From IMG/VR virus record IMGVR_UViG_3300044630_005137, positions 42,227 to 106,226 of that record: a stretch of DNA of 64,000 nt; one strand, 5' to 3'. The stretch comes from a virus. The first letter of the stretch is position 1. Each line of letters begins with the position of its first letter. The position numbers and the translations under genes are program-made. The notes beneath the pieces were generated by a model. It was not told the origin of the DNA. It did not search any database and worked only from the letters and a program-made list of their open reading frames with translations. Below, one piece after another: positions 1-10,143 of the stretch.

Positions 1-220
1 CAATCAGGTCTCTACTATCAGTCTTGTGAAGGTTTAAAAACTCTGCTGATCTTCCTTCTGTGTACTTGCTATAACATGCTTGGTCATCTGTATCTCCAAG
101 ATAATCTACAACATCTGGTTTAAACCACTTCATGACTTTGAACCAAAGTGCTATCATCTTATCATCCTGATATGGAAATTGTTGGTCGGATGAAATCATC
201 CACTTTAAATCGTTAGTCAT
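1..220 (-). CDS. Metallophosphoesterase-like protein, C-terminus cut by window edge
   Basis: The first 73 codons of a leftward gene are present and run off the window edge. The start ATG at 220 has AAGGG a few bases upstream. The N-terminus holds SSDQQFPYQD followed about 25 residues later by PDVVDYLGDTDD. This matches the D-x-(H/Q)...GDxxD metal-binding blocks of phage calcineurin-like phosphoesterases (typically SDxQxPY and LGDxxD). Such enzymes cleave phosphomonoesters or diesters with a di-metal centre. The substrate cannot be inferred. The remaining metal ligands would lie outside the window. Confidence 0.6.
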   Translation of the reverse strand, partial: MTNDLKWMISSDQQFPYQDDKMIALWFKVMKWFKPDVVDYLGDTDDQACYSKYTEGRSAEFLNLHKTDSRDLI

Positions 221-240
221 TAAAACCCTTAATATATATA

Positions 241-264
241 TTAAGCCACGATATCGTGGCTTAA
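241..264 (-). terminator. Perfect 24-nt palindrome, hairpin between genes
   Basis: A perfect inverted repeat (TTAAGCCACG-ATAT-CGTGGCTTAA) lies in the gap between the leftward gene ending at 311 and the next gene starting at 220. In leftward transcripts it forms a 10-bp stem with a 4-nt loop, followed by an AU-rich tract without a clean U run. It may be a weak terminator or a processing site. Confidence 0.45.
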
Positions 265-310
265 TGTTATAGTAATTGTAACATATTGGTGCAGTGTGTC
301 AATAGCAATT

Positions 311-748
311 CTATGAAGATGAATCTGAAACAGGCTTTCTACCAGCGCTTAGCCAATGAAATTCAACTTTTCCAGCTATACCTGTACTAGAATAAACATG
401 CAGCGTTGTAGTTCCACCTGAAGTTCCAGTACCAGTAATAGAATACCTAAGATCATTTTTTGATGGGTCCTGAAATCTTGGTGTTGCAACTACAAATACT
501 GCTTCGTATTCTGGCTCCCACGCAAGTGGTATGTTTCTTGAGTTTGATTTACCCTTACCTATGCCATTGTCAAAGCTAACAAAGCCCGCTCTTAAGTGCA
601 TCACGGCAAGTTTTGAAACATCGCCTGCGGTAGCCTTACTCAAGTCATAAGACTCATCAGATCTCATCTTGATGGCATCTATCTGATTTTGTAGGTTCTC
701 TAATTTTTTTGGATCTACTGGCTCTCCGTCTGCAAACGTTTCACCCAT
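311..748 (-). CDS. Small virion-associated protein, 145 aa
   Basis: The start ATG at 748 is preceded by TGGGGGAT and lies one base after the stop of the upstream gene, so coupled translation is likely. A longer frame from 775 would overlap that gene. The N-terminus (MGETFADGEPVDPKKLENLQ...) is a short helical segment. The C-terminal two thirds are beta-rich with Gly/Ser/Thr, ending FHWLSAGRKPVSDSSS. This is typical of small tail-tip or fibre accessory proteins of actinophages. It is the last gene of the distal tail operon. No enzymatic motif is seen and the function is unknown. Confidence 0.65.
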   Translation of the reverse strand: MGETFADGEPVDPKKLENLQNQIDAIKMRSDESYDLSKATAGDVSKLAVMHLRAGFVSFDNGIGKGKSNSRNIPLAWEPEYEAVFVVATPRFQDPSKNDLRYSITGTGTSGGTTTLHVYSSTGIAGKVEFHWLSAGRKPVSDSSS

Positions 749-749
749 A

Positions 750-938
750 TTATGAATCCCCCATCTTTGCTGCAATTTCTTCTGAATAAGAATCTAAAGC
801 TTTTTGCTTATCATCTGATTGATTAGATAGAACTGTTAGCTCTGCTCTTAGCATTGCAATTTGTAACTCATAATTAGCAGCAAGCTGGCCAATTCTTTCT
901 TGCATAGCAGATATTACTAGCTGAGATTTTTCTTCCAT
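750..938 (-). CDS. Short coiled-coil protein, 62 aa
   Basis: The product is Gln/Glu/Leu-rich with a heptad-like pattern over almost its full length (MEEKSQLVISAMQERIGQLA...). A single oligomerising helix is predicted, with no membrane segment and no catalytic motif. It lies between another short helical protein and the 145-aa protein in the operon downstream of the 1,166-948 gene. It could be a fibre-trimerising or chaperone peptide. This is inference from composition and context only. Confidence 0.6.
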   Translation of the reverse strand: MEEKSQLVISAMQERIGQLAANYELQIAMLRAELTVLSNQSDDKQKALDSYSEEIAAKMGDS

Positions 939-947
939 TTGTTTACC

Positions 948-1166
948 TTATTCTGCGATTAATGTTAATTCTGCGGCGAGAACAACTAGCTTTGCATTTA
1001 TATCTGCAAGCTGTGTATTTAGATCAGCAATTGTTGTTGTGTTTGGTGTGGACACAGCATTTTCAACCTTCAAAGATACCTGAACATTATACTTTGCATA
1101 TTCTAGTGATCTTGAATGCTGATTTATTACTGCTTCTTTTTCTTCATTTGTTAATTCATATGTCAT
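948..1166 (-). CDS. Short coiled-coil protein, 72 aa
   Basis: This is the first gene of the leftmost mini-operon, with a strong ribosome site (GAAAGGAGG) 7 nt before the ATG and a good promoter just upstream. The N-terminal half is charged (MTYELTNEEKEAVINQHSRS). The C-terminal half is a hydrophobic heptad helix (ADINAKLVVLAAELTLIAE). Its size and helix pattern resemble the neighbouring 62-aa protein, so the two may be partners. The function is unknown. Confidence 0.65.
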   Translation of the reverse strand: MTYELTNEEKEAVINQHSRSLEYAKYNVQVSLKVENAVSTPNTTTIADLNTQLADINAKLVVLAAELTLIAE

Positions 1167-1183
1167 TTTGTGCCTCCTTTCAT

Positions 1184-1213
1184 ATTATACCATTATCATA
1201 TACCATTTAGCAA
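1184..1213 (-). promoter_or_regulatory. Sigma70-type promoter TTGCTA-18-TATAAT
   Basis: On the minus strand TTGCTA (1208-1213) is followed after 18 bp by TATAAT (1184-1189). It lies directly upstream of the GAAAGGAGG ribosome site of the gene starting at 1166. The leader would be about 11 nt. Confidence 0.65.
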
Positions 1214-1247
1214 TATGATCAAAATTTAATTACAGATTAACTATTTA

Positions 1248-4200
1248 TTAAGATGGCCCTATTGCAGATGTGAAAGCCCCATTAGACCAGCCGCTAACCC
1301 CAGCAGAATTCCTTGCTCTAATAAACCAATAATATTGATTAGATATTGGAGCAGTAAATACTTCTGATGTGATAAGAGGCTGTCCAGGTTGTGGATAATC
1401 TATAGTCGCTGAGCTTGAAGGTTTTGTTGCACTTGTTCCCCAATACAACTCATAGCTAGTTGCTCCAGATACTGCATTCCAGGAAAGCTGTGTATTAGAA
1501 CCAGATAGGTAAGCTGTTAAACCTGTTGGAACTGCTGGTGTTGTAGACGGGAAGTGTGGTGGGAAGAACGGTGGGAAGTGTGGTGGGAAGAACGGTGGGA
1601 AGAACGGTGGGAAGTGTGGTGGGAAGAACGGTGGGAAGTGTGGTGGGAAGAACGGTGGGAAGAACGGTGGGAAGTGTGGTGGGAAGAACGGTGGGAAGTG
1701 TGGTGGGAAGAACGGTGGGAAGAACGGTGGGAAGTGTGGTGGGAAGAACGGTGGTGTATTTGCAGCTGTTGCAGTAATAGTATTTGTTGAAGAAACATAA
1801 GAAGATGTACCAGAAGAGTTAGTTGCTCTGGCAAAAGATCTGAATATATTTTCTGGCGAAATTGCATCATTTGATGTAATTGTATAAGAAGCAGATGTTG
1901 TTCCAGTTGCAACAACTGTACTTAAATCTGTTGGTATAGTAGGATAAAGCGCAGTTGTAATAATTGTTTCATACGAAGTTGGCGTTGGAGACCATCCAGA
2001 AGTTGCTGCGGATATAATACTTCCAACGGTTGATGTTCCAGTTAAAGTAACCGATCCTCCAGAAGGTATTGCCACTGTTGGATTTTGAACTGTAAACGTT
2101 GCAGTTGCTGTTCCGTTAGGAGAAATTCCATTTGATGCTGTTACAAAAAGTCTCCAGGAAAGTGCTGTGGTCCCTTGAGCTACAGTTGGAGAAAATGTAG
2201 ATCCTGTCGCAACTTCTTGCCAAGACCCATTGCTTAAAAATCTCTGCCAAGAATATGCATAAGTTATAGTTTGAGATCCACTCCATCCTGAAGTTGATGC
2301 AGTAAATGTTGTGGATCCGTATGTTCCGCTAGCTGGGCTAACCGATGCTGAGCCTCCAGTTGGTGCAAGTGCTGGGGGTACGTATGGCGTAGAGGTAATA
2401 ATATTTGAAGAATATGTTGGTGAGGTTCCACCTGAATTTGAAGCATATGCAAATGCAATAAACCGATCTGGAGTACCAGAAGCTTCAGAGTCTGTAATTG
2501 TATGTGAAACTTGAGTAGATGCAGACGAAGTGACTAGTGTGCTTGACTGTGTTGGGTTTGCACCAGTTGCCTTTCTTATTTCAATGTAAGATGAGGTTGG
2601 AGAATTTGTAAATGAAGAAGTTGCAGTTATTTGAGTACGTGCTTGAACTGTACCAGATGGAGAAATAGATACAGAACCTACTGGTGCAGATACTGGAGCA
2701 GAAACGGTTACGTCATTTGAATTAGCTGGTGTTGATCCCCCACCATTAATTGCTGTAACAACGCATCTTAATGTGTTTCCGTACAAGGAAACAAAATTTG
2801 CAGGTGGAGTATACGTACTTTGATTATTTGTGCCAGGTGCAGCTGGGTATATAACGCTTGTCTCCCTGTATCTCCATGAATACGTGTATCCAGTTGGGCT
2901 TCCACTCCATGAACCATTTGTCGTTGAGTATTGAGTAGAACCTGCAGTACCAGAACTAGGGGTTACCTCTGGTGCAGAAATAAGTGATGGTGCATTTACA
3001 AGACCAACAGTAATAGTATTTGAATCAACCGTTCCTTGATCATTTGATGCTCTTATAAAAACAGTATAGTCGTATCCAGCTGTTAATCCAGTAATTGTTG
3101 AAGGAGATGTTGTAACCTGTTTAGATGTAGGTCCTAAGATTGATGATGTTCTTAGGTAGTATATAACATCACTGCCTCCAGTATTTTTTGTTCCTCCGTA
3201 TATAATACTTGGAGTAAAAGTTGTTGCAATAGATGTTGAAGATGATTTTGTTGCAGTCAAAAGGCTAGGTGCTTCTGCTTTTGTGTTTATGTACGCTCCT
3301 GGTGCTGGTGAAACTTCACTAACAGAATATCCCTGTGCATTGTGTGCAAAAACTTTTGCCCTAATTGTATATGAATCTGGAAATGGGCCAGCCGTCATTG
3401 ATGTTGCTGCCCAAGTATCTGATAGAGTGTACCATGTACTTAAATCATAATCATAAGCATACTGAACCCTATAGTAATCTATCGCAGATCCTCCATTGTT
3501 TAATGGAGCTTCCCAGGATATAGATATCTGACCTTCACCATAACTTCTGAAAGCAACGTTTTGTATTGAAACATTTCTTGCTGGCCCAGGAGCAGTTAAT
3601 ATAACTTGTGTAGTTACTGATCCAGTTATTGAATCTCCAGGAGAAGATGAATTAAATGGTGTGATTCTATAGTAATATGTTGTATTACTAGGAAATGGTC
3701 CTACTGGTGTAAATGTTCTAGAAGATGTAAGTGTTGCAATTGTTCCATAATTTATAGTTGATCCATATTCAATTTCAACCGATGTTGTGTTTGCTCCAAA
3801 TACGACCCCAATAGACCAGCTTGATGTAGTTGAAGATGTTGTTATTGTTGGATCAGAAGGTTTATATTTAAGCACAGGAACAGATGTTGATGTATAAACT
3901 CCAGCGCTTGTTGCATAAATATTTCTTGCATAAACGATACCAGATAAGGTGTTTGATGTCTCGGTTAAAAAAGTGTAATCCCAATAGCTATTAGATATCC
4001 ACCCACTGTTAACATAGCTATTCGCACCTTGATTATTTACTTCATATTGAAAATAATATTCAGTTGGTAAATTCGTAAATGATGGAGCTGTAATTCTATA
4101 TGTAGATCCAGGACGCCCTGCAGGCCCCGCCTGTAAAGATAGTACTGCAGATACAGGAGTTGCTACTGGCGTTCTATCTGTTATGTCTAAAATAAATCCA

Positions 4201-5717
4201 TCTGAATATTCATCTCCTTCGTTATTGGTAGCTTTTATTTTTAGCTCATAAGATTTATTTGCCGTAAGTCCCGTAATTGTAGTTGGAGATGTTGTAATCA
4301 GTTTATTAAATTGGCCTGTGTCTGATGTGGCGTAAAGACGGTAGGTTGTTACAGACCCGCCATCTCCCTTATTGCCACCATAGTCCCACAGTGGGTCAAA
4401 GTATACAGAGATTGAGGTATTAGAAGCTTTTGTTGCATTAAGAATTACTGGTTTTTCCGCTTTAGTAGATGTAAGAATTTCGTTTGAAGTTACGCTTGTT
4501 AGGGTATAGCCAGCTGAGTTATGAGACCAAATCTTATGAGTAACAAAATACCCTCCATAATTTGCTGCATATGGGGAGCTAGTAATACTTGTATTTGGCC
4601 ATGTATCAGACAAAGTGTTCCATGTTACTCCGCCATAATTTCCAGAAGAATTAACGTAAGCATACTGAACTCTATAGTAATCAACTGCTTGAGGGTCTAA
4701 AAGTGGAGGGCTCCATGTTACAGTAATCTCTGCATTATTATAAGGTCTTCCCGAAGTTTGTGTTGCTACAACATTTCTTACTGGTCCTGGCAAAGAAACT
4801 CCTGTTGTAAAATCTACTCTCATAAAATCTTGTGTAGGATTGGCTGTTGATGACCAACCATCTTGACATATAACTGTAATTTCTGCAGTATACGTTACTC
4901 CAGTTTCTAAAAGAGTTGGTTCGTTTATAGTTATAGTTTGCTGATTAATTAACACATCATCGTCATATATAAGCTCATCAGTTTCATAATCATAAATTCT
5001 AATTGTTTGTTTAAATAAATCTTCAACTGGTGAATCTACAACATTTCCATCTAATGTCCAAGAAAACTTAGCTCCATATGAAGTCTCATTACTTACAGTA
5101 AATGTATTTATTATTGGGCCATGCGTCATTCTTGGCATTATTGCTTCTGTTATATATGTACCTTCAAGATTTTGTGCATTTGTTGCAACATGCTTAGTTC
5201 TATATGAGTATCCTTGCCTAACTCTTGATTTTGGTATAGTATATCTATTAGAGGCAAGTGGTGGGAATTGATCTAAACCATCTGAGGATAAGTATTCATC
5301 ATAATTTTTTATGTGTGTCTGTATCGCAGACCATGATCCGCCTGGAGGCTTTTCTTGTATTTGAATATTAAAGTTAATTGGCTCTTCCGCCCAGTATCCA
5401 CGAGTTGTATACAGCTTAGTATTTGGCTGGAGCATAGGGTTGTCTGGGTCTGTATTAACTGCAACAAGGTACGGGTATGGAACTAATGGTGCTGGTACAG
5501 ATAAGGAAGTAAATATTAAATCCCATAGTCCTGCGCCAGCATACCTCCAAGCAGTTTTTATTCTTAGCCAACCATCTACAATCCATGGATTTGAGCTCGA
5601 TGCAGAAGATATGGTATCCGAAATAGAAGCCTTTCTCCATATGCTTTGAATTTTGATCCAGCCATTAATATTATGAGAACCGTTATCTACTGCACTTGCT
5701 TTTCTCCACCAAGACAT
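1248..5717 (-). CDS. Large fibronectin type III tail/fibre protein with (H/F)FPP array, 1,489 aa
   Basis: The start ATG at 5717 overlaps the preceding stop in TAATG, so it is translationally coupled to the 1,068-aa tail protein. The N-terminus has repeated W-I-K-I-x-S-x-WRKA/WRYA motifs (residues 1-65). Multiple fibronectin III or Ig-like beta domains follow. Two of them are clear duplicates, starting [13 protein letters not shown] near residue 315 and [13 protein letters not shown] near residue 705, both with DYYRVQYAY and TLSDTW. Residues about 1321-1388 are a pure array of 16 FFPP/HFPP tetrapeptides plus a final HFPS. A last FnIII domain ([18 protein letters not shown]...) closes the protein. 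It is probably an exposed distal tail or receptor-binding component. FnIII domains in phage tails commonly mediate weak carbohydrate or surface binding. The array is a candidate substrate of the oxygenases encoded at 36.8-43.3 kb (inference). Confidence 0.8.
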   Translation of the reverse strand: MSWWRKASAVDNGSHNINGWIKIQSIWRKASISDTISSASSSNPWIVDGWLRIKTAWRYAGAGLWDLIFTSLSVPAPLVPYPYLVAVNTDPDNPMLQPNTKLYTTRGYWAEEPINFNIQIQEKPPGGSWSAIQTHIKNYDEYLSSDGLDQFPPLASNRYTIPKSRVRQGYSYRTKHVATNAQNLEGTYITEAIMPRMTHGPIINTFTVSNETSYGAKFSWTLDGNVVDSPVEDLFKQTIRIYDYETDELIYDDDVLINQQTITINEPTLLETGVTYTAEITVICQDGWSSTANPTQDFMRVDFTTGVSLPGPVRNVVATQTSGRPYNNAEITVTWSPPLLDPQAVDYYRVQYAYVNSSGNYGGVTWNTLSDTWPNTSITSSPYAANYGGYFVTHKIWSHNSAGYTLTSVTSNEILTSTKAEKPVILNATKASNTSISVYFDPLWDYGGNKGDGGSVTTYRLYATSDTGQFNKLITTSPTTITGLTANKSYELKIKATNNEGDEYSDGFILDITDRTPVATPVSAVLSLQAGPAGRPGSTYRITAPSFTNLPTEYYFQYEVNNQGANSYVNSGWISNSYWDYTFLTETSNTLSGIVYARNIYATSAGVYTSTSVPVLKYKPSDPTITTSSTTSSWSIGVVFGANTTSVEIEYGSTINYGTIATLTSSRTFTPVGPFPSNTTYYYRITPFNSSSPGDSITGSVTTQVILTAPGPARNVSIQNVAFRSYGEGQISISWEAPLNNGGSAIDYYRVQYAYDYDLSTWYTLSDTWAATSMTAGPFPDSYTIRAKVFAHNAQGYSVSEVSPAPGAYINTKAEAPSLLTATKSSSTSIATTFTPSIIYGGTKNTGGSDVIYYLRTSSILGPTSKQVTTSPSTITGLTAGYDYTVFIRASNDQGTVDSNTITVGLVNAPSLISAPEVTPSSGTAGSTQYSTTNGSWSGSPTGYTYSWRYRETSVIYPAAPGTNNQSTYTPPANFVSLYGNTLRCVVTAINGGGSTPANSNDVTVSAPVSAPVGSVSISPSGTVQARTQITATSSFTNSPTSSYIEIRKATGANPTQSSTLVTSSASTQVSHTITDSEASGTPDRFIAFAYASNSGGTSPTYSSNIITSTPYVPPALAPTGGSASVSPASGTYGSTTFTASTSGWSGSQTITYAYSWQRFLSNGSWQEVATGSTFSPTVAQGTTALSWRLFVTASNGISPNGTATATFTVQNPTVAIPSGGSVTLTGTSTVGSIISAATSGWSPTPTSYETIITTALYPTIPTDLSTVVATGTTSASYTITSNDAISPENIFRSFARATNSSGTSSYVSSTNTITATAANTPPFFPPHFPPFFPPFFPPHFPPFFPPHFPPFFPPFFPPHFPPFFPPHFPPFFPPFFPPHFPPFFPPHFPSTTPAVPTGLTAYLSGSNTQLSWNAVSGATSYELYWGTSATKPSSSATIDYPQPGQPLITSEVFTAPISNQYYWFIRARNSAGVSGWSNGAFTSAIGPS
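1552..1755 (-). repeat. Tandem repeat: 12-nt units, 60-nt higher-order unit, coding (H/F)FPP
   Basis: The 12-nt units TTCTTCCCACCG (FFPP) and CACTTCCCACCG (HFPP) alternate in a five-unit order (FF, HF, FF, FF, HF). The higher-order 60-nt unit is repeated exactly: 1561-1620, 1621-1680 and 1681-1740 are identical. The plus strand is G-rich (GGTGGGAAG steps) in an otherwise AT-rich genome. The same units recur at 44,190-44,557. Confidence 0.95.
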
Positions 5718-8700
5718 TAAGCTTTCCTACTTAATACTATGTCTCCAACAGAAAACGCTTTAGTTCCTTGCTCTTTTCCAGGGAATGAAGGAATATCGCC
5801 TCTAGTTAGTGCGTTTCCAGGATAATTATTTCCAGCATAAAAGAATGCTCTGCCAACTGTCAATGTTCCGTCCGCAGCCTGTACTATTGTTGGATCTCCA
5901 GCAGTTCCATCTCCATTATCTTGGACATTCATCTTAATTCTAAATTTAGATATAGCTTCGGCACCTGGATTAAATGTTAATGTAGATCCATCATAAGTAA
6001 TCATTCCTCCTGCTAGTCTAAAAGACCCCGCTGGTTTTGTTATTCCGTTTACAGATGGCAACATTTTGCTTGCACCTAATATAAAATCATTTGAAAAACT
6101 TTCTCCTGTTCCTAAAAATATATTAGATGCAACTAAATCTGTTTGAACATTAAAGGTTCCATTTGGATTTTGTGTAGTAGGTGTTGCATAAGTTATTTTT
6201 CCTCCTGCTAATCTAAATGCTCCAGTAGAAGATATGTAATCAACGCCTCCTGGGTTTCCGCTTCCTTCACCAGGGTAAGTTGTGTTCCAAACTGCAGGGT
6301 CCATAAAATAATGATTTGATCCAACTATGTTTCCACCAATAATAGATCCCTGGAGGCCATCAAGTTTTACTTTTGGAGTAGCATTTGGATTTTCATCAGA
6401 GTCCATAAAAGACTGTATGGATGGTCCATTTATCTTCCATCCGCTAGTTATCTTTTTGCTTGTTGTATTATATAATCCAAAATACCCAGCGCGGGCTTGG
6501 ATTACTCCATATATTGTTGCTTCCTTTGCAATTAAAGAACCACCATATGTTACTGAGAAATTAGGACCAGGTGTTCCTGTTCTACTTCCGCCTGCCCAAA
6601 TAGCAATATCTGATAAAGTTGTTGTATTATAAAAGCCAATATCTTCTCCATTATTAATTGAATTAGCATCAATAGTCCATCCGCCGATGCTTCCCTTCTT
6701 GGCTATAATTCCGTTAATAGGATCTAGTTGTGCGTAAACACCATTTGTTGTATTTGTTACTTGGATACCAGCCCCAACTGTGGCTCCAAGGCTTTGTGAA
6801 GATAATGTTCCTACCTCTATCTTTCCACCTGTTGTACCAGGAACGGTAACTCTTAACTGACCAGCCACTAGAGTATCCTGTCCATTAACTTTAATGGTTC
6901 CACCAATATCCATTGATCCCAAAATACCAGATGAAGCTTTTATTGTTCCACTAAGCTCTGCATCTATAGCTTTGACTAGTCCGTTTGTATTAACTTCAAA
7001 ATTAGATCCAACTTTTATAGTTCCGCCTAAAACATTTATATTTCTTGCTATAACAGATCCATCTGGCTTTACAGAAAATTTTGCATCTTGATTAGCATTA
7101 ACAGAATATCCTCCAGGTACTCCTGCGCCCGCCCAAAAAGAATAAGTACCACTAGGAGATAAACCAGTAAATGTTCCAGCGACTGCTCCAACGTTTGCTA
7201 TAGCGTTACCAGTATTTTCAATTTTACTAGTAGATATAATCCAATCTGCTATCTTAGCTTTTTGTGTAATAAATGTAGCAGGCGTTAGGTTTGGATATGC
7301 AGGATCATACTTTCCAATAATTTGGGTTGTTGGATTTGTTCCATTTAAATCGTTATCGTCATACAAGAATAAACCACGTTTGTTTATTAACATTCTTGCT
7401 CCAGATAAAACTGGATCATCATTTTCATCTAGCGTTCCCGCAAATATAGAACCCTCTGTTTTTATCTTGATTGGATTTTCAATTAAAGAAAGTGCTCCTA
7501 CATCAATTGGGGTTACTGCATGTGCGATAGATAGTGCTGATATACCTTCTTCGCAATTCCATAGTCCCTTTACCCAAACTTCAGTACCAGCATTTAGGTC
7601 ATCATAAATTGCTACGGGGCTTGAATTTGAAGAGCCAACTTGTGAATATGTACCATTTTCAGATGAGCTTTGATAGATTATAATTCCAGTAGCAGCTGCA
7701 TTAAAATTTGAAGAAACAGTATATCCATTAGCTGCTGGAGTAACAGATATTGTTGTAATAATTCCAGTAAGTGGGTTTGGTTTTACTTGAGTTGCTATAT
7801 TAGATATGGCAACCTGTGTTGTATTTTCATTTCTATATATATCTAAATCAGTTACGTAGCCGCCTGAAAAAGAGCTTGGGCTTTCTCCGAAAGATTCAAT
7901 AAGTTTAGCTCTGGTAATTTTAACTGAGGTAGAAGCAGAAGCTGCTGCAGAAACTGGATACTCAAAGGATCTGGTTTTTGTTCCAGATGTTAGGTGCACC
8001 TTTACATATGATGGAAGATTAATTGCTGGCATAGTAAATGAAACATCTAGGTCTCTTACGTTCCATGCTGCTAATGGATTTATAACTGGGTCTGGTGGAA
8101 TGTCATCAAAAACTATCTGGTCGTAGGCTTTTGCCTCAACAATAGCCGAGTCAACAGACTGGCAACCAGAATCCGACAAATGATTTAATTTAACATATAC
8201 AGTATTCAATGTGTATAAAGTTATAGATGCTGGTCCAAAGCCTGTGTATCTACGAACCCAATTATATGGAGATGCTGTTTCTGAAACATAAACTCTAGTT
8301 TCTCTATATGTTCCAAGCTTGGTTGCTGGGTCTTGCCATGAAACAATTATTCCGCTATCAGCGCTTATAACAGTTGGTGTAGCTGTTGCAGATACACATA
8401 CTGGATCAGTATAAACTGGTATAACAAATGGGCAATCATCAGATGAACCGTCTCCATATATACTTGTTATCTTTCCAGTTATTGTTGTTTGAAATACTCC
8501 GCCAAAGTTAGCCATGTTATTTGCTTGGCTAAGCGTATAACTATATTCATTAACGCCAGATTTTGCAGCGAAAGGAATAAAGATTGGCTCTTCACCAGCT
8601 GCCGTTAAGGTAAGTTGAAAAAGTTTTATCCTGTTGTCACGAGTTACATTGTCTGCTAAAAATGGTTTCTCCCAGGAAACCTTTAAGTCTGCAGTTGCAT

Positions 8701-8923
8701 CATTCCATACTGCAACAACATTGATTGGGCATGTTCTTCTTGGTCCAGGAGTTCTAAAGTTAAACCTATCAGAAAATTCGCTTGTTCCAGAAGACTTGTC
8801 ACTAAATATCCATGCTATTTGAAGGGCGTAGTCAGTACTACAATCTAAGTCTGGGATTACAACATCCCAGTAATCTCCATCTTGCTTTTGAGTTATTCCT
8901 AGATCTTCATATTGTTCTGACAT
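5717..8923 (-). CDS. Minor tail / central fibre protein with FnIII domains, 1,068 aa
   Basis: The N-terminal third (residues 1-300) contains fibronectin-III-like beta domains (PDLDCSTDYALQIAWIF, CPINVVAVWNDATADLKVSW). From about residue 480 to the end the protein is Gly/Asn/Thr-rich with repeated short beta strands such as GSIFAGTLDENDDPVLSG, AKIADWIISTSKIENTG and GGWTIDANSINNG. This pattern is typical of phage central tail fibres or baseplate proteins that fold as trimeric beta structures. It begins two bases downstream of the 286-aa tail gene and is coupled by TAATG to the next gene. It has no catalytic motif. A structural tail-tip role is inferred from domain style and gene order. Confidence 0.75.
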   Translation of the reverse strand: MSEQYEDLGITQKQDGDYWDVVIPDLDCSTDYALQIAWIFSDKSSGTSEFSDRFNFRTPGPRRTCPINVVAVWNDATADLKVSWEKPFLADNVTRDNRIKLFQLTLTAAGEEPIFIPFAAKSGVNEYSYTLSQANNMANFGGVFQTTITGKITSIYGDGSSDDCPFVIPVYTDPVCVSATATPTVISADSGIIVSWQDPATKLGTYRETRVYVSETASPYNWVRRYTGFGPASITLYTLNTVYVKLNHLSDSGCQSVDSAIVEAKAYDQIVFDDIPPDPVINPLAAWNVRDLDVSFTMPAINLPSYVKVHLTSGTKTRSFEYPVSAAASASTSVKITRAKLIESFGESPSSFSGGYVTDLDIYRNENTTQVAISNIATQVKPNPLTGIITTISVTPAANGYTVSSNFNAAATGIIIYQSSSENGTYSQVGSSNSSPVAIYDDLNAGTEVWVKGLWNCEEGISALSIAHAVTPIDVGALSLIENPIKIKTEGSIFAGTLDENDDPVLSGARMLINKRGLFLYDDNDLNGTNPTTQIIGKYDPAYPNLTPATFITQKAKIADWIISTSKIENTGNAIANVGAVAGTFTGLSPSGTYSFWAGAGVPGGYSVNANQDAKFSVKPDGSVIARNINVLGGTIKVGSNFEVNTNGLVKAIDAELSGTIKASSGILGSMDIGGTIKVNGQDTLVAGQLRVTVPGTTGGKIEVGTLSSQSLGATVGAGIQVTNTTNGVYAQLDPINGIIAKKGSIGGWTIDANSINNGEDIGFYNTTTLSDIAIWAGGSRTGTPGPNFSVTYGGSLIAKEATIYGVIQARAGYFGLYNTTSKKITSGWKINGPSIQSFMDSDENPNATPKVKLDGLQGSIIGGNIVGSNHYFMDPAVWNTTYPGEGSGNPGGVDYISSTGAFRLAGGKITYATPTTQNPNGTFNVQTDLVASNIFLGTGESFSNDFILGASKMLPSVNGITKPAGSFRLAGGMITYDGSTLTFNPGAEAISKFRIKMNVQDNGDGTAGDPTIVQAADGTLTVGRAFFYAGNNYPGNALTRGDIPSFPGKEQGTKAFSVGDIVLSRKA

Positions 8924-8924
8924 A

Positions 8925-9785
8925 CTAAACTCCGAACGATAGGTCTAGTTTAAATTCTATTGATGCTTCTCTTCCAATTACTTTGATCATGGTTGAATCT
9001 AAAATAGATCTAGCAATTAATCCGTATGCTGGATCAAAGGTGTCCTCATCATTGATTCTAAGACCATCCATTGATACAGATGTTTGAGCAGTTGTTGGTG
9101 TAACAACAATACCTAGCTTAACAACACTTTGTGGATTAAATGTTCCTGTTGATACTCCAGTAGACATATTTAAATTCTTTATATTATATCCAAGTGAATG
9201 TCCAGTAAATGTGAATTGCAAGTAATCCGTATCTGAGCTATACAACTTAACCTTTAATGATGAAAGATTTGCATCGTTTACCTTATAAGAAAATGATAAT
9301 GTATCTGATGGATTGTATCCAGATACATCCATTGTTCCAAGATCATATGTGTATTCTTTTGGCAACGCCGCATTTGATGTAAATATTAATGAGCTATCTC
9401 CAACTCTATAATCAGTTTGATCTAATGCTGGCTCTGGGCTCCATTTGTATGGCAATTCAAAATCAGACAAGAACTTGCTATCATATAAATTTCTTGTATA
9501 AGATTGCCCAGAGTATATTCCAATCTCATTAATTTTGCCTGCAATGTTTGTAGGAAGTGTAGCTGAATATATGACTGTATACTTTACTGGTGATACAGAT
9601 GTGTCTATATCTATTCCGCCTTGTCTAATTGGAACTCTATAAAATTCAAATCCTAATCTTGAGTTTGTATCAGATAAAGCATACTCGGCATTTGTTGAAA
9701 TTCCTAATGCCATCTCTTTTGAACTAAAAGAGGAATTGCCAGCAACAAAGTTGGTTAAGAATCTTTTTCCAAACTTAGTTATCAT
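8925..9785 (-). CDS. Minor tail protein, 286 aa
   Basis: The start (MITKFGKRFLTNFVAGNSSFSSKEMALGIS) overlaps the end of the preceding gene by four bases (ATGA). The N-terminal block resembles small baseplate proteins in which a short helix precedes a beta sandwich. The middle (residues 120-250) looks like a jelly-roll or concanavalin-like beta fold (SDTLSFSYKVNDANLSSLKVKLYSSDTDYLQF in two runs). It lies between a 112-aa tail protein and the 1,068-aa fibre, in the usual actinophage minor-tail region. The function is inferred only from position and fold pattern. Confidence 0.65.
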   Translation of the reverse strand: MITKFGKRFLTNFVAGNSSFSSKEMALGISTNAEYALSDTNSRLGFEFYRVPIRQGGIDIDTSVSPVKYTVIYSATLPTNIAGKINEIGIYSGQSYTRNLYDSKFLSDFELPYKWSPEPALDQTDYRVGDSSLIFTSNAALPKEYTYDLGTMDVSGYNPSDTLSFSYKVNDANLSSLKVKLYSSDTDYLQFTFTGHSLGYNIKNLNMSTGVSTGTFNPQSVVKLGIVVTPTTAQTSVSMDGLRINDEDTFDPAYGLIARSILDSTMIKVIGREASIEFKLDLSFGV

Positions 9786-10120
9786 TCTGTTCCCCCTTGA
9801 GCATCTGCTATTGTTATTGCATAAAGGAAGCCATCTATTGCTTCTTCACTTGAATTATAAATTCTAAACTTTGCTTTTGCTCTTTGCATTCCAGATGAAT
9901 CTTCATACAACTCAAAACCTTTTAGAACTATGTCCGAAAGCTGTGGCCTTTTGCCTTCCTTTGGGTCTGGATCTCCACCGTTGTCGCCCTCTGAATTTCC
10001 AGTTGAAAATGGAAATGGCCTGGAAAGTGTTCTTGTTTCTCCGACCTTACCCTTCCATACTGTAGCAAGGCGTGGGTCATCGTCAAATATGACCGCAATT
10101 TTTCCTACTTCAATTCCCAT
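9782..10120 (-). CDS. Small minor tail protein, 112 aa, probably leaderless
   Basis: The ATG at 10,120 lies exactly seven bases after a TATAAT (10,127-10,132) on the minus strand. No Shine-Dalgarno sequence is present, so the mRNA is probably leaderless. The protein begins MGIEVGKIAVIFDDDPRLATVW. It has a Pro/Gly-rich middle (NSEGDNGGDPDPKEGKRPQLSD) and a beta-rich C-terminus (AKAKFRIYNSSEEAIDGFLY). It overlaps the next gene by four bases. No known catalytic motif is seen. A tail role is inferred from context. Confidence 0.6.
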   Translation of the reverse strand: MGIEVGKIAVIFDDDPRLATVWKGKVGETRTLSRPFPFSTGNSEGDNGGDPDPKEGKRPQLSDIVLKGFELYEDSSGMQRAKAKFRIYNSSEEAIDGFLYAITIADAQGGTE

Positions 10121-10126
10121 TTATTT

Positions 10127-10132
10127 ATTATA
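10127..10132 (-). promoter_or_regulatory. -10 box TATAAT of a leaderless promoter
   Basis: On the minus strand TATAAT is followed by AAATAA and then ATG. The predicted start point (seventh base after the hexamer) is the A of the start codon at 10,120. No strong -35 is seen. Confidence 0.55.
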
Positions 10133-10143
10133 CCATTACGTTA

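Noticed and set aside
1552-1755. CRISPR-like array
   Set aside because: Units are 12 nt in perfect tandem without spacers and are in frame with a structural gene.
1554-1790. Plus-strand open frames reading VWWEERWE or VVGRTVGR repeats (also 44,077-44,593)
   Set aside because: They are the complementary strand of the (H/F)FPP arrays. The repeat is open in several frames because it has no stop in 12-nt units. There is no ribosome site or independent gene context.
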